A DNA stretch of 37,756 nt, from the NCBI GenBank assembly GCA_943329925.2, contig CALQFT020000014.1, forward strand, positions 1 through 37,756. The letters are read 5' to 3'. Numbering within the stretch: the stretch's first letter is position 1; every line of letters starts with the position of its first letter. A program made the position numbers and the translations under genes. Of the stretch, positions 27,600-36,382 are shown piece by piece. The DNA comes from Opitutus sp. GAS368 (lineage in GTDB: Bacteria > Verrucomicrobiota > Verrucomicrobiia > Chthoniobacterales > Chthoniobacteraceae). Below the pieces are notes generated by a model that was not told the DNA's origin, did not search any database, and worked only from the letters and a program-made list of their open reading frames with translations.

Positions 27600-29414
27600 A
27601 TGCCTAAAGCATCCCTTTCTGCCCTGCTAAAGAAAACTTTCGGTTATTCGACGTTTCGTCCCTTGCAGGAGGAAATTATAGCCGATGCTTTGGCCGGAGA
27701 GGACGTTTTTGCCCTACTGCCCACGGGCGGGGGCAAGTCGCTGTGTTTTCAGTTGCCTGCATTGGTTCGGGATGGGCTAACCGTGGTGATTTCGCCACTG
27801 ATTGCGCTGATGAAGGATCAGGTAGATGGCCTGCATGCTAGCGGCGTGGCTGCAACGTTTTTAAATTCAACGCTTTCTGCTGAGGAAACCAAGTCGCGTT
27901 ACCGCGGTCTGTATCGCGGGGAGTACAAGTTGCTCTACATCGCCCCTGAGCGATTGATGTTGCCGGGCTTTGTCGAGAGGTTGCCGGAGCTCAATGTGCA
28001 GCAAATCGCTGTGGACGAGGCTCATTGTATCAGCGAGTGGGGGCATGATTTTCGCCCTGAATACCGCCAACTTGCCGAATTGCGCCCCCATTTGCCGGGG
28101 GTTCCGTATATGGCGCTCACGGCGACGGCCACGATGCGGGTGCGAGAGGACATCGTTAACCTGCTGCAATTAAAGGATGCGCGTTGTTACACCGCCAGTT
28201 TCAACCGGCCCAATCTCACCTATCGTATTATCCCGAAGGATAAACCGAGTGAGCAGGTGCTTAAGTGGATCAAAAGCCGGCCCGAGGAATGCGGCATTGT
28301 GTATTGTCAAAGTCGTAAAACCACCGAGGCCGTCGCCGAAAAACTGCGCGCCGGAGGAGTGGCGGCGATGCCCTACCATGCGGGACTGGATCCTGATGTT
28401 CGGGAGCGGACGCAGAACGAGTTTTTGCGCGATAAAATCCGCGTGGTTTGCGCAACCGTCGCCTTCGGAATGGGCGTTCATAAACCTAACGTACGCTTTG
28501 TGGTACACTTTGATTTGCCCAAGAATATCGAGGGCTACTATCAGGAAACTGGTCGTGCCGGGCGCGATGGGCTTCCGGGTGAATGCATCCTGCTTTTCAG
28601 TTCGGCTGACGCGATTAAGCAACGCGCTTTTATCGAGGAGAAAACAGACCCCGAAGAACAGCGTATTTCCCGCGAGCAGTTGCAACAAATGATCCACTAC
28701 GCGGAGTGCAGCGACTGTCGGCGCGCGACGTTGCTGGATTACTTTGGGGAGACGTTTTCCACAATACCCTGTGGAGGTTGCGACAACTGCCTCGAACCCC
28801 GCGAACGCTTTGATGGAACAATGGCGGCGCAGAAGTTTTTGTCCTGCATCTTCCGCTTACGGCAGGCTTCCCGGTTTGGCGTCGGGCTCAACCACGTCAT
28901 CGAGGTGATTACGGGGGCGGCGACGGAGAAAATTAAGCGCTGGGGGCACGATCAGCTTTCCACCTACGGTATTGGCAAGGAGCACAGTCGTTCGGAGTGG
29001 CAAGAAATTGGGCGGGAACTGATTCGGATGGGATATTGCCTGCAGACGGCAGAGCGCATGAGCACGTTGGATTTGTCGCCGGAGGGCATGGCGTGGCTCA
29101 AGGCGCGCCAACCGATGACCCTAACGCGCCCCTTGCGGACTCAAGGGCGGGCGTTGCGGCAGCGGATCGAGGGCGATATCGTCTGCGACGAGCGCTTGTT
29201 TGCCGAACTGCGCACGCTGCGGCGGACCTTGGCGGACGAACGCAACGTGCCGCCGTACATCATTTTCCCAGATGTCACGTTGCGCCACCTCGCCGCCCGG
29301 CAGCCCGCCAGTTTGGAGGAATTCGCGGAGATCCCCGGCGTGGGGGAACGGAAGTTGAGCGATTTCGGCGAGGCGTTTTTGTCGGCGGTAGTCTCGTGGA
29401 AGGCTCGGCGGTAG
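27600..29414 (+). CDS. recQ: ATP-dependent DNA helicase RecQ
   Basis: RecQ unwinds DNA 3' to 5' in recombination and fork repair. The 604-residue protein has the RecQ motif 0 (FGYSTFRPLQEEII), Walker A LPTGGGKS (40-47), DEAH at 139-142, the aromatic-rich loop after it (CISEWGHDFRPEY) and motif VI QETGRAGRDG. The zinc-binding Cys cluster (CSDCRRATLLDYFGE and CGGCDNC) is intact. An RQC winged-helix domain follows, and an HRDC domain ends the protein (about 525-600, PASLEEFAEIPGVGERKLSDFG). Length and domain order match E. coli RecQ. The ATG at 27600 directly precedes the family start. Confidence 0.97.
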   Translation: MPKASLSALLKKTFGYSTFRPLQEEIIADALAGEDVFALLPTGGGKSLCFQLPALVRDGLTVVISPLIALMKDQVDGLHASGVAATFLNSTLSAEETKSRYRGLYRGEYKLLYIAPERLMLPGFVERLPELNVQQIAVDEAHCISEWGHDFRPEYRQLAELRPHLPGVPYMALTATATMRVREDIVNLLQLKDARCYTASFNRPNLTYRIIPKDKPSEQVLKWIKSRPEECGIVYCQSRKTTEAVAEKLRAGGVAAMPYHAGLDPDVRERTQNEFLRDKIRVVCATVAFGMGVHKPNVRFVVHFDLPKNIEGYYQETGRAGRDGLPGECILLFSSADAIKQRAFIEEKTDPEEQRISREQLQQMIHYAECSDCRRATLLDYFGETFSTIPCGGCDNCLEPRERFDGTMAAQKFLSCIFRLRQASRFGVGLNHVIEVITGAATEKIKRWGHDQLSTYGIGKEHSRSEWQEIGRELIRMGYCLQTAERMSTLDLSPEGMAWLKARQPMTLTRPLRTQGRALRQRIEGDIVCDERLFAELRTLRRTLADERNVPPYIIFPDVTLRHLAARQPASLEEFAEIPGVGERKLSDFGEAFLSAVVSWKARR

Positions 29415-29429
29415 GCGGTTGCGCTCGGG

Positions 29430-30065
29430 CTACTCGAATTCCAGTACACCAAAGCGCTCGGGGATATGGAATTGCGCGCGGCCGGTTGGCGACCAGGCGC
29501 TGAGTTCCCGGGACAACCCCGCGGGACGATCGATCCGGGTAAAGTTTGCCCGCCAACGAGTTCCGGGCTCGGGAGTCTGGTTGGCCACGCTGTCAAAGGG
29601 GATGCTCAATTCGGCCGCCCAGCCGCCCTCAAACGTGCGCGCCGCCGTTTGTAAACCGGCGCAACGCCACCGGAAGTCTTTGCGGAACCCGTTGCGAACC
29701 CGGCGCATGCAGCCATCCAGGACGGCATTGTTGGGGTTTACCTCAATTTCGTAGTAACTCAGCCCGTCGCCCTCCGTGTCCAGAAACACCTCGCAGACCT
29801 CCTCCTTGTATAGCGGAGCGTCGCGCTCGGTGAGGGTGGCCCATGGGTGGGTATCCTGCGCGACGAAAAGGAGATGCAGCGCGAATGTGTCGTACCCTAG
29901 CCGCAAGCGCGTGCCTTGCGAGAGAAGATCCCCGGGCGTGTTGGCTTGGAAATCGCACGATGGCAGCGTGTTCCACGGAAACGTTGTCGGATTAGCCGAG
30001 GTTTGGCCGAAGCTCGCCCGCCCGCAACGCGCCACCGGAAGCGGCGCTAAACTGTCTTCCTGCAT
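29430..30065 (-). CDS. CBM9-like carbohydrate-binding domain protein without signal peptide
   Basis: A 211-residue protein matching the family 9-like carbohydrate-binding fold seen as a stand-alone domain in Verrucomicrobiota and Bacteroidota. The core pattern is ALHLLFVAQDTHPWATL, then DAPLYKEEVCEVFLDTEGDG and YYEIEVNPNNAVLD, followed by WAAELSIPFDSV and WRANFTRID. No signal peptide is present, so it should be cytosolic if expressed as read. The ligand is unknown. It is the last gene of a minus-strand run and ends 15 bp from the convergent recQ stop; the FHA protein gene is 9 bp upstream, so they are probably cotranscribed. Confidence 0.78.
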   Translation of the reverse strand: MQEDSLAPLPVARCGRASFGQTSANPTTFPWNTLPSCDFQANTPGDLLSQGTRLRLGYDTFALHLLFVAQDTHPWATLTERDAPLYKEEVCEVFLDTEGDGLSYYEIEVNPNNAVLDGCMRRVRNGFRKDFRWRCAGLQTAARTFEGGWAAELSIPFDSVANQTPEPGTRWRANFTRIDRPAGLSRELSAWSPTGRAQFHIPERFGVLEFE

Positions 30066-30074
30066 GCGAAACCC

Positions 30075-30608
30075 TTAGTGGGGAAGGGGCAGCGTCGTGC
30101 TGAGATAACCCGCTCCGATGGCCGCCGCCACTGCAAAAATCGTGATTGCGATGGAGCCCATTACCAAAAGGCTTCTTTCGGTTTTGAGTGGCACAAAGAT
30201 ACCAGCGGGATGTTTTGGAAAATCAAACGAACCCGGCGAGAATGCACCTTGGGCTCCCCCACTAACTTCCACCACGCCTTGGAGAACGGGCGATGTCTCT
30301 GCAACGGATAACTCAGAGGCGATGTAGACAACCTCCACTTCCCCCATCTGAATTCGGGTGCCCGTCTCCAGCATGTAATGCACCCCGATATCCACGGAAT
30401 GGCCGTTAATCAATGTCGCGCCCCCACCGGCCAAATCCGCCACCAGATACCCGGAGGCGTCCTGCAGCAGCTCCAAGTGTATTTCCGCCACCGATGCGCT
30501 GGGAATGACGATGGTGTTTTCCACTCCGCTTCCGAGCGTTACGCGCTCCTCTGCCATGTCGTGGGTCATGAGGTTGCCGTCTGGCAGGGTGATAATTAGT
30601 TTAATCAT
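30075..30608 (-). CDS. Divergent FHA-domain protein with C-terminal membrane anchor
   Basis: A 177-residue protein. Residues 1-97 follow the FHA fold: VTLGSGVENTIVI, ASVAEIHLELLQD, YLVADLAGGGATLINGHSV and GTRIQMGEVEVVYI. Several phosphothreonine-binding residues of the family are altered: the Arg of the GR motif is Ser, the Ser of SxxH is Ala, and the StNGT segment is GGGAT; the His and the later NG remain. A Pro/Gly-rich linker follows, and a hydrophobic helix (about 145-170, LLVMGSIAITIFAVAAAIGAG) probably anchors the protein in the inner membrane with the FHA domain in the cytosol. It lies 30 bp after carA. Whether it still binds phosphopeptides is doubtful. Confidence 0.78.
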   Translation of the reverse strand: MIKLIITLPDGNLMTHDMAEERVTLGSGVENTIVIPSASVAEIHLELLQDASGYLVADLAGGGATLINGHSVDIGVHYMLETGTRIQMGEVEVVYIASELSVAETSPVLQGVVEVSGGAQGAFSPGSFDFPKHPAGIFVPLKTERSLLVMGSIAITIFAVAAAIGAGYLSTTLPLPH

Positions 30609-30638
30609 GGCTCGGGAGGAAGAGGAGTGAGGAACTTG

Positions 30639-31802
30639 CTATTTGGCAGCCGTTTCAATGAGTTTTGCGAATTCAGCAAAGAAGTAGGACGCATCGTTGG
30701 GGCCGGGCGCCGCTTCAGGGTGATATTGCACACTGAAGACAGGCAGGGTCTTGTGGCGCATTCCCTCTACCGTCTGATCATTTAAATTGATGTGGGTGAT
30801 TTCCAGCTCCGGGGGAAGCGATGCCGGGTCCACCGCGAAACCGTGGTTCTGAGACGTAATACTGACCTTCCCCGTGCGCAAATCCTTCACCGGTTGGTTG
30901 CCACCCCGGTGACCGAACTTGAGCTTGAAAGTCTTCCCGCCGAAACCATAGGCCAACATTTGGTGGCCCAAGCAGATGCCGAACACGGGTACCTGGCTCA
31001 CTAGTTGGCGGATATTTTCATGCACTTGCGTCAGCGCCGCAGGATCGCCCGGGCCGTTGGACAAAAATACGCCCTCAGGCCGCATCGCGAGCACCTCCTT
31101 TGCGCTGGTTCCAGCGGGCACCACATGCACCCCAAAACCCTCCTGCCGCAACCGGCGCAGGATGTTGCGCTTCATGCCGAAGTCATACGCGACAATCTGA
31201 TGGCGCACAGGGGGAAGCGGGGCAAATCCGCCCTCCGGCCCGTTGACCCGTCCCTCGACATGGGCCGTGCTCCAAGCCCTGGAGAGGGTGGAGTCTGGGT
31301 CCCAATCAAAGGCGGCCTTCGGGGTGACTTCGCGCACGAAATCCTGTCCTAGCACCCCCACGCTTTCGCGCGCCCACTGGACGGCTTGCTCTGTGGAAGT
31401 TGTTAGCGTGGTGAGGCATCCCTTCATGGCGCCCTTATCCCGCAGATGTCTGGTCAGCGCGCGGGTGTCGATTCCCTGGATGCCGGGAATGTTCCAGCGC
31501 TTCAAGTAAGCGTCCAAAGTTTCTTCCGAGCGCCAGTTGCTTGCTACAGGGCTAAGTTCCTCGATGACAAAGCCCCGCACATGAGGACAATCGCTTTCAT
31601 CGTCGAGACGGTTGATCCCGTAATTGCCAATCTGCGGGCAAGTCATCGCCACCATCTGGCCTCGGTAGGATGGGTCTGTGAGCACCTCCTGGTATCCGGA
31701 CATGGAGGTGTTAAAACAAACTTCCCCCACCGAAGTTCCCTCGGCACCGAAAGATTCCCCGACAAAACTCCGTCCGTCTTCAAGCGCTAGAATGGATCGC
31801 AT
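30639..31802 (-). CDS. carA: Carbamoyl-phosphate synthase small subunit
   Basis: CarA is the glutaminase subunit that feeds ammonia to CarB for carbamoyl phosphate, used in arginine and pyrimidine synthesis. The 387-residue protein (from ATG 31802) starts MRSILALEDGRSF, aligning with the E. coli start, and has the N-terminal CarA domain (NTSMSGYQEVLTDPSY). The class I glutaminase domain follows, with the nucleophile Cys277 in GICLGHQ, GHRGGNQPV near 298, and His361/Glu363 in YHPEAAPGP. All catalytic residues are present. An ATG at 31823 would add seven residues and cannot be excluded. carB is not in this window, so the subunits are separated, at least on this side. Confidence 0.96.
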   Translation of the reverse strand: MRSILALEDGRSFVGESFGAEGTSVGEVCFNTSMSGYQEVLTDPSYRGQMVAMTCPQIGNYGINRLDDESDCPHVRGFVIEELSPVASNWRSEETLDAYLKRWNIPGIQGIDTRALTRHLRDKGAMKGCLTTLTTSTEQAVQWARESVGVLGQDFVREVTPKAAFDWDPDSTLSRAWSTAHVEGRVNGPEGGFAPLPPVRHQIVAYDFGMKRNILRRLRQEGFGVHVVPAGTSAKEVLAMRPEGVFLSNGPGDPAALTQVHENIRQLVSQVPVFGICLGHQMLAYGFGGKTFKLKFGHRGGNQPVKDLRTGKVSITSQNHGFAVDPASLPPELEITHINLNDQTVEGMRHKTLPVFSVQYHPEAAPGPNDASYFFAEFAKLIETAAK

Positions 31803-31942
31803 CGCCGTAGACTTTGCCCGCATGGAGCGCTGGGTTCTAGTAAAATTTATGCAACCGGTGGACGGAGCTATGACTTTTGTGCCGGGCGCTGCTGGAACTC
31901 ATTTTTAAGCCCAATTTGAAGTCCAGCGGAGAGTGCTTTATC

Positions 31943-33982
31943 TCAATGCGGGGCGGTGACTTCCCAGAACTCGCCGAAGAACCCGGCGTTGGCGATTCCC
32001 GCGGGGAGCTTGGTTGTGGCCGGAATGCTCACATCCAATACGGCCCAGTCTGGGAGCTTGGCGGTTTGGCGGGCGTTGTTGAGGTAATCGTATTCCCGGT
32101 AAGTAAAGCCGCTGTTGAGTACGATGTAATGGTCTGGCGCCAGCGGGTTAGGATAAACAAGGGCTGGCAAATGGTTGCCGCCTGCGTAGCGCTTGCCTGA
32201 TATTTCCAGCGAGTCACTGGTCCAGAGAAAGGGCAGTTTGGGAGCGATTTTTCCAATCAGGGAGTTGCTTGCCGGATCACCCCACAAGATTAAATTGGCG
32301 CTGGAAAGATCCTCCTCAGTGATGGATTTGTCATCGCGCACGGTGATTTCTCCGCGGAACTGTCGGCGCCATTGGTTGAGAAAATGGGCGAGCTCGGCCT
32401 CTACCCAGCGGCCTGTTTCTGGATGCATTGCCGTGCCAGTGGGGCGCACCACGATGAACTTGCTTAAAAAAGCGTCATCAATGGGGCCTTGCAATCCGGG
32501 GCGTTTGGCAAGTCCCGTCGGCCAAGGCTCGTCCACCGGATACCATTGGTTGTTTACGTGCCGGAAGTGCACTGTCCAAGAGTGGTCTGATTGCGGTGGC
32601 GGGGCGACTAGGGATTGGCCGTCGATGAGCACCGGCAGTGCGTTGAGGGGATCGAGGGGATATTCGCCAGCTCCGCAGTGGAGGGTAAAGGCGGTGACGT
32701 TGTTTGTGCTCACGATGCACTGCTGATTGGTTCGGTCCAACCGTGCGTCAACACGCGCCTGATCCCAATGGTGGCCAAGTCCTTGCACAGTGACCCAGTG
32801 CGAGGTGGGATAGCGCAGTGTGTAGGTCGCGAAATGAACGTTGTCTGGAAAAGCGTCCTTCCCTTTGCTCGCGATGCGATCGACCAAAGCGGCGACTTCA
32901 AGCTTGGCTTCCGGATGGTATTTATGCCCTGTTTTTGGACCAATGATGTGGGTGAGATTGAAGCCTTCTTCCCGAGAGGCCTCCTCCATTTTAGTGGCAG
33001 CCTGACGTTGTTTGTCGTCCTCACCGCTATAGGCCACCGTCGGGCAATTCGCCAGATTTCGCACCCAACCCGGGCAGTCGTACCAGTTCCAAAGCCGCTG
33101 CTCGTACCATGCCGGTTCCGAGGATTCGTTCTGAAAAACCCTCAGGAACTCCGGCGTTTCCGAAAAACCCGCGCCCGGATTGGCAACCGCCCAGCGTCCT
33201 GGGAAATGCACGGCGAATTGCCAGGCGGCAGCTCCGCCCATCGAGAAGCCGCGCATCACCAGACGCGAGGAGTCGATGCGGTAATTGCGCTGGGCGTGTT
33301 CCAACGCTTCAAAAAGGTCCACCTCTCCGGCGAACTTGTTGGCATTACAATAGCGACCGTACGGATGCAGCACAAACGCGCCTACCGGGGTGAATTCACC
33401 CAACGATTTGCGCCGCTGATCAATAAAACTGAGTTCCGAGAGGACTTCGCCTCTTCCGTGGCACCAGAAATCCATGCGATATCCCACCGGGCCATCCTGC
33501 TGGTAACCTGCTGGCACAATGAGTCCGTACGGCTGCACCGAGCCATCGATGCGAGAGCGGTACCCGCGCACGACCAGTCCGGTCTGTGTGGTCCAAGGCG
33601 TCTGACCTTCGCGCAAAGCGTTGGCCCGCGCCATGCCTTCTTCCAAAAGCGTTTTTGCCGTTTGGAATTCCTGCGGTTTGAAAAACTCATCGAAACGCAG
33701 GGCCCAGTCCACGGCCTTGTGGAAAATCTCCACGTCTGGCAGCAAATCTAACAGCGCGGGCTTCTTCGTCAGACTGGTGCGCAACGCCACCAACTGTTCA
33801 CCCAGCGCCTTGACGCCTTCCTGTAGGGCTAGTTTTTCGGCATCGGGCACGGGGATTCCCGGAGGTGGCACGGGGCGCACTTGGTCGGGGTTGTTGTCCT
33901 TGGGACCATCCGCAAGGGCGGAGCGGACTGGGAAAGCGGCCGCCGCGAGGGCGAGTAAGGAGAGCAGGGTAGGGGAGCGCAT
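31943..33982 (-). CDS. Exported alpha/beta hydrolase (prolyl oligopeptidase/esterase type)
   Basis: A 679-residue predicted secreted serine hydrolase. The signal peptide is MRSPTLLSLLALAAAAFPVRSALA. After a Pro-rich stretch and a helical N-terminal region (about 50-130), the catalytic domain (about 140-380) contains the nucleophile elbow GFSMGGAAAW with Ser247. Candidate acid Asp322/323 is in AYSGEDD and candidate His353 in GPKTGHKY, a complete triad in the right order. The oxyanion-region segment is MDFWCHGRGE. The C-terminal 300 residues are beta-rich, with no family I recognise. Homologous proteins in Verrucomicrobiota are annotated as peptidase or esterase; the substrate is unknown. It is on the same strand as carA, 120-140 bp upstream of it. 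Confidence 0.85.
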   Translation of the reverse strand: MRSPTLLSLLALAAAAFPVRSALADGPKDNNPDQVRPVPPPGIPVPDAEKLALQEGVKALGEQLVALRTSLTKKPALLDLLPDVEIFHKAVDWALRFDEFFKPQEFQTAKTLLEEGMARANALREGQTPWTTQTGLVVRGYRSRIDGSVQPYGLIVPAGYQQDGPVGYRMDFWCHGRGEVLSELSFIDQRRKSLGEFTPVGAFVLHPYGRYCNANKFAGEVDLFEALEHAQRNYRIDSSRLVMRGFSMGGAAAWQFAVHFPGRWAVANPGAGFSETPEFLRVFQNESSEPAWYEQRLWNWYDCPGWVRNLANCPTVAYSGEDDKQRQAATKMEEASREEGFNLTHIIGPKTGHKYHPEAKLEVAALVDRIASKGKDAFPDNVHFATYTLRYPTSHWVTVQGLGHHWDQARVDARLDRTNQQCIVSTNNVTAFTLHCGAGEYPLDPLNALPVLIDGQSLVAPPPQSDHSWTVHFRHVNNQWYPVDEPWPTGLAKRPGLQGPIDDAFLSKFIVVRPTGTAMHPETGRWVEAELAHFLNQWRRQFRGEITVRDDKSITEEDLSSANLILWGDPASNSLIGKIAPKLPFLWTSDSLEISGKRYAGGNHLPALVYPNPLAPDHYIVLNSGFTYREYDYLNNARQTAKLPDWAVLDVSIPATTKLPAGIANAGFFGEFWEVTAPH

Positions 33983-34085
33983 GGGGTCTGAGGGTGGATT
34001 CCGAAGAGAAGAAAGATTCTTGTGGGGTAAAACAGTTCTGGAGAGTTAAAATTGGAAGTATTTCAAAAGGAACGCTGCCCGCGCA

Positions 34086-34958
34086 TCAGTGCCCCTTGCT
34101 CGCGATGTCGATTAAGGTTCCTCCGAGTAATGTCATGCTCACCAGGGCGTTGATTTGAAAAAAAGCCTGATTGATTCGGCCGGGTTCTAATGTGCTGGCG
34201 AGGCGATGCTCCCAAAACAGCGCAACCAGAGTTACCGCACACGCAACGGCATAGCCCGCGCCAAGATGCGCAAGCCATCCGAAACTCAAAAAGCCCACAG
34301 CGGCGGCGCAGTGAAGAAGTTTTGCAGTGCGCAGGGCAGCCGGAATCCCGAAGCGCGCAGGGAAGCTAAAGAGGCCGTGAGCACGGTCAAAGTCTGTGTC
34401 TAACGTGCTGTAAATCAGATCAAAGCCAAAGGTCCATAGCAGCACCGAGGTCGCCAGAATATAAGGTTCGAAATCCAGCAAGGTCGCGCGCACCGCTGCC
34501 CAAGCGCCCATTGGGGCAACTGACAGCGCCAGCCCCAGAAAGAGGTGGGAGAAGGGTGTAAAGCGCTTTGTCAGTGAGTAAAAGCAAAGGATGAGCACCA
34601 TCAGCGGACTAAGCGCAAAGCACAGGAAATTCAGTTGATAGCTGGCCCAGACTGCTAGCAAGCCGCTGAATACGAGCACCGTCCACGCCTGTGTTTTACT
34701 CACCAGTTTGTGGCGTCCTTGAGTGCGGGGGTTTAACTTGTCTATCTCCCAATCCATGATCCGGTTAAAACACATGGCGAGGGTTCGCGCCGCGACTGCG
34801 GTCAATAAAATCCAGCCAAAATCAGCCGCCTTCGGCAGCCCGCGCGCTGCCACAAACATCGCCACCAGCGCAAAAGGGAGCGCAAACACGGTGTGCGAAA
34901 ACCGAATAAAGGTCCCCAAACGGGTCAAAAACGACGGCTGCGCCGCGACTGCGTTCAT
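34086..34958 (-). CDS. UbiA-family prenyltransferase (probable menaquinone pathway, MqnP-like)
   Basis: A 290-residue integral membrane prenyltransferase with about eight or nine hydrophobic helices. The first Asp-rich motif is NRIMDWEID (Asn65, Asp69, Asp73) and the second is DLIYSTLDTDFD (Asp180, Asp187, Asp191), both as in UbiA. These enzymes attach a polyprenyl chain to an aromatic acid. In phyla using the futalosine route, the equivalent is MqnP; assignment to that pathway rather than UbiA proper is inferred from the suspected phylum. The gene is 53 bp downstream of the RsmA-Nudix gene and about 100 bp upstream of the hydrolase gene on the same strand. Confidence 0.88.
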   Translation of the reverse strand: MNAVAAQPSFLTRLGTFIRFSHTVFALPFALVAMFVAARGLPKAADFGWILLTAVAARTLAMCFNRIMDWEIDKLNPRTQGRHKLVSKTQAWTVLVFSGLLAVWASYQLNFLCFALSPLMVLILCFYSLTKRFTPFSHLFLGLALSVAPMGAWAAVRATLLDFEPYILATSVLLWTFGFDLIYSTLDTDFDRAHGLFSFPARFGIPAALRTAKLLHCAAAVGFLSFGWLAHLGAGYAVACAVTLVALFWEHRLASTLEPGRINQAFFQINALVSMTLLGGTLIDIASKGH

Positions 34959-35011
34959 GAGCGGGATGGTTTAATTAAGGGCGGTATATCTGCAACAATG
35001 CGCCGCGCATC

Positions 35012-36355
35012 TTAGCAGCGGGCGCGTTGCCAAACTTCCCAGCATTTCAGAAAGCCGGGAGCGAAGTCCTGGGGTCGTGCGGCAACCCAGCGGACGATTT
35101 GGTATAATGTAAACCATTCTCCACAATCAATTTCTGCAGGTGGCAGACGAAACGGCCCCTCATGCGCCGACGTGTAGAGGCCCACAAACTCTTCTCCAGT
35201 TTCCGCGCACGGCGCGATTTTCTCCACAAACTCAACCGTGGCGCTCACACCGAGTTCCTCCTGCACCTCACGCGCAGCGGTTTCTGCATAGTCTTGTCCC
35301 GCGTTGACGTGGCCGGCCGCGCTGGAATCCCAAAGCAGCGGACACACGTCTTTCCAGCGGGAGCGTTTTTGAAGGAAAAGTTCGCCCACCGCGTTGAACA
35401 CAAAAACGTGGACGGCGCGGTGCTGGAGGCGTTGTTGGTGCACCTCGAAACGGGAGGCTTGGGCGGTGACTTCGTCGAGCGCGTTGACGACGTCGAATCG
35501 TTCTCCGTGAACATCCTGGGCACCGGAGGCCGGGTCAGTTGCAACGCCCTCTGGAGTCCACGCGGCGAGTTTGCACCATTGTTCGATGGAGAGCGCTTCC
35601 GCCCGCGAGGTGACGAGGGCGCCGATGGCCGCCGCCGCTTCGTGCCACTGTGGCAGGGCGGGGGCGAGCAGCTTTCCTAACTGTTTGCGTCGCTGTGAAA
35701 AACCAAGCTTCACCAGCTTGTTGTACCGGGCGCCGTCGCAAACGGGTAGCTCCCCCGGAGGCCGGGGCGTGAGGCGAATGACGGCCGATTCAACCTTTGG
35801 TACCGGCAGGAAGACGGAGGGGGGAAGCGTGCGCAGAAGTTCGACTTTCCACCGTCGTCCAATAAGGACGGTGGGCGCGCCGTAATCTCTGCCTCCGGCA
35901 GAGGCTGCCATGCGCTGGGCTAGTTCTTTTTGGAGGGTGAAAAGCAGGACGGTGGCGGGAGTGGCGTCGGTGGTGAAGTTGAAGAGGATCTGGCTGGAGA
36001 CGTAGTAGGGGAGGTTGCCGAGGACTTTGACTGGGCCGCCGACGAAGAGGTCGCGCACATCAAAATCGCACGCATCGCCATGAATGACATCGAGTTTTGG
36101 GTAGCGCTGCCGCAGAAATGCGATGAGTCGGTCGTCCTTCTCAATGAGGATCCCGTGCGGAGAACAATCGCGGGCAGGGTTTGTGAGTGAACCGAGGCCG
36201 GGGCCGATTTCCAACCAGCGCTCCGTGGGGGCGAGGTCGAGCTGGGAGATGATCCACTCGGCTAAGTTTTTGTCGTGGAGAAAGTTTTGTCCAAGGCTTT
36301 TGGTCGGGGAGGCGTTGAGCTCGGAGAGCGTGGCTTGGAGTTCGGAAAGTTTCAC
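35012..36355 (-). CDS. rsmA: Fusion of 16S rRNA dimethyltransferase RsmA (KsgA) and a Nudix hydrolase domain
   Basis: A single uninterrupted 447-residue frame. Residues 1-265 form a complete KsgA: LGQNFLHDKN (21-30), SAM motif LEIGPGLGSLT (48-58), IEKDD (71-75), catalytic motif NLPYYV (114-119) and the C-terminal helical part with GFSQRRKQLGKLL (218-230). RsmA dimethylates two adjacent adenines in 16S helix 45. After a linker (about 266-284), residues 285-447 match a Nudix domain of the isopentenyl-diphosphate-isomerase/YfcD type: ERFDVVNALDEV, HRAVHVFVF, LQKRSRWKD and LWDSSAAGHV. The Nudix box reads G348-x5-Q354-x7-REVQEELGV (362-370), with Gln where the family has Glu. No stop or frameshift separates the parts. 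The start ATG at 36355 fits KsgA. Confidence 0.92.
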   Translation of the reverse strand: MKLSELQATLSELNASPTKSLGQNFLHDKNLAEWIISQLDLAPTERWLEIGPGLGSLTNPARDCSPHGILIEKDDRLIAFLRQRYPKLDVIHGDACDFDVRDLFVGGPVKVLGNLPYYVSSQILFNFTTDATPATVLLFTLQKELAQRMAASAGGRDYGAPTVLIGRRWKVELLRTLPPSVFLPVPKVESAVIRLTPRPPGELPVCDGARYNKLVKLGFSQRRKQLGKLLAPALPQWHEAAAAIGALVTSRAEALSIEQWCKLAAWTPEGVATDPASGAQDVHGERFDVVNALDEVTAQASRFEVHQQRLQHRAVHVFVFNAVGELFLQKRSRWKDVCPLLWDSSAAGHVNAGQDYAETAAREVQEELGVSATVEFVEKIAPCAETGEEFVGLYTSAHEGPFRLPPAEIDCGEWFTLYQIVRWVAARPQDFAPGFLKCWEVWQRARC

Positions 36356-36382
36356 CGCGTTAAGACTGCAGGAGTGCGGCGC

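Noticed and set aside
32615-33751. 378-codon open frame on the plus strand opposite the exported hydrolase
   Set aside because: Shadow of the minus-strand hydrolase, whose signal peptide and catalytic triad are clear; the antisense product shows no recognisable features.
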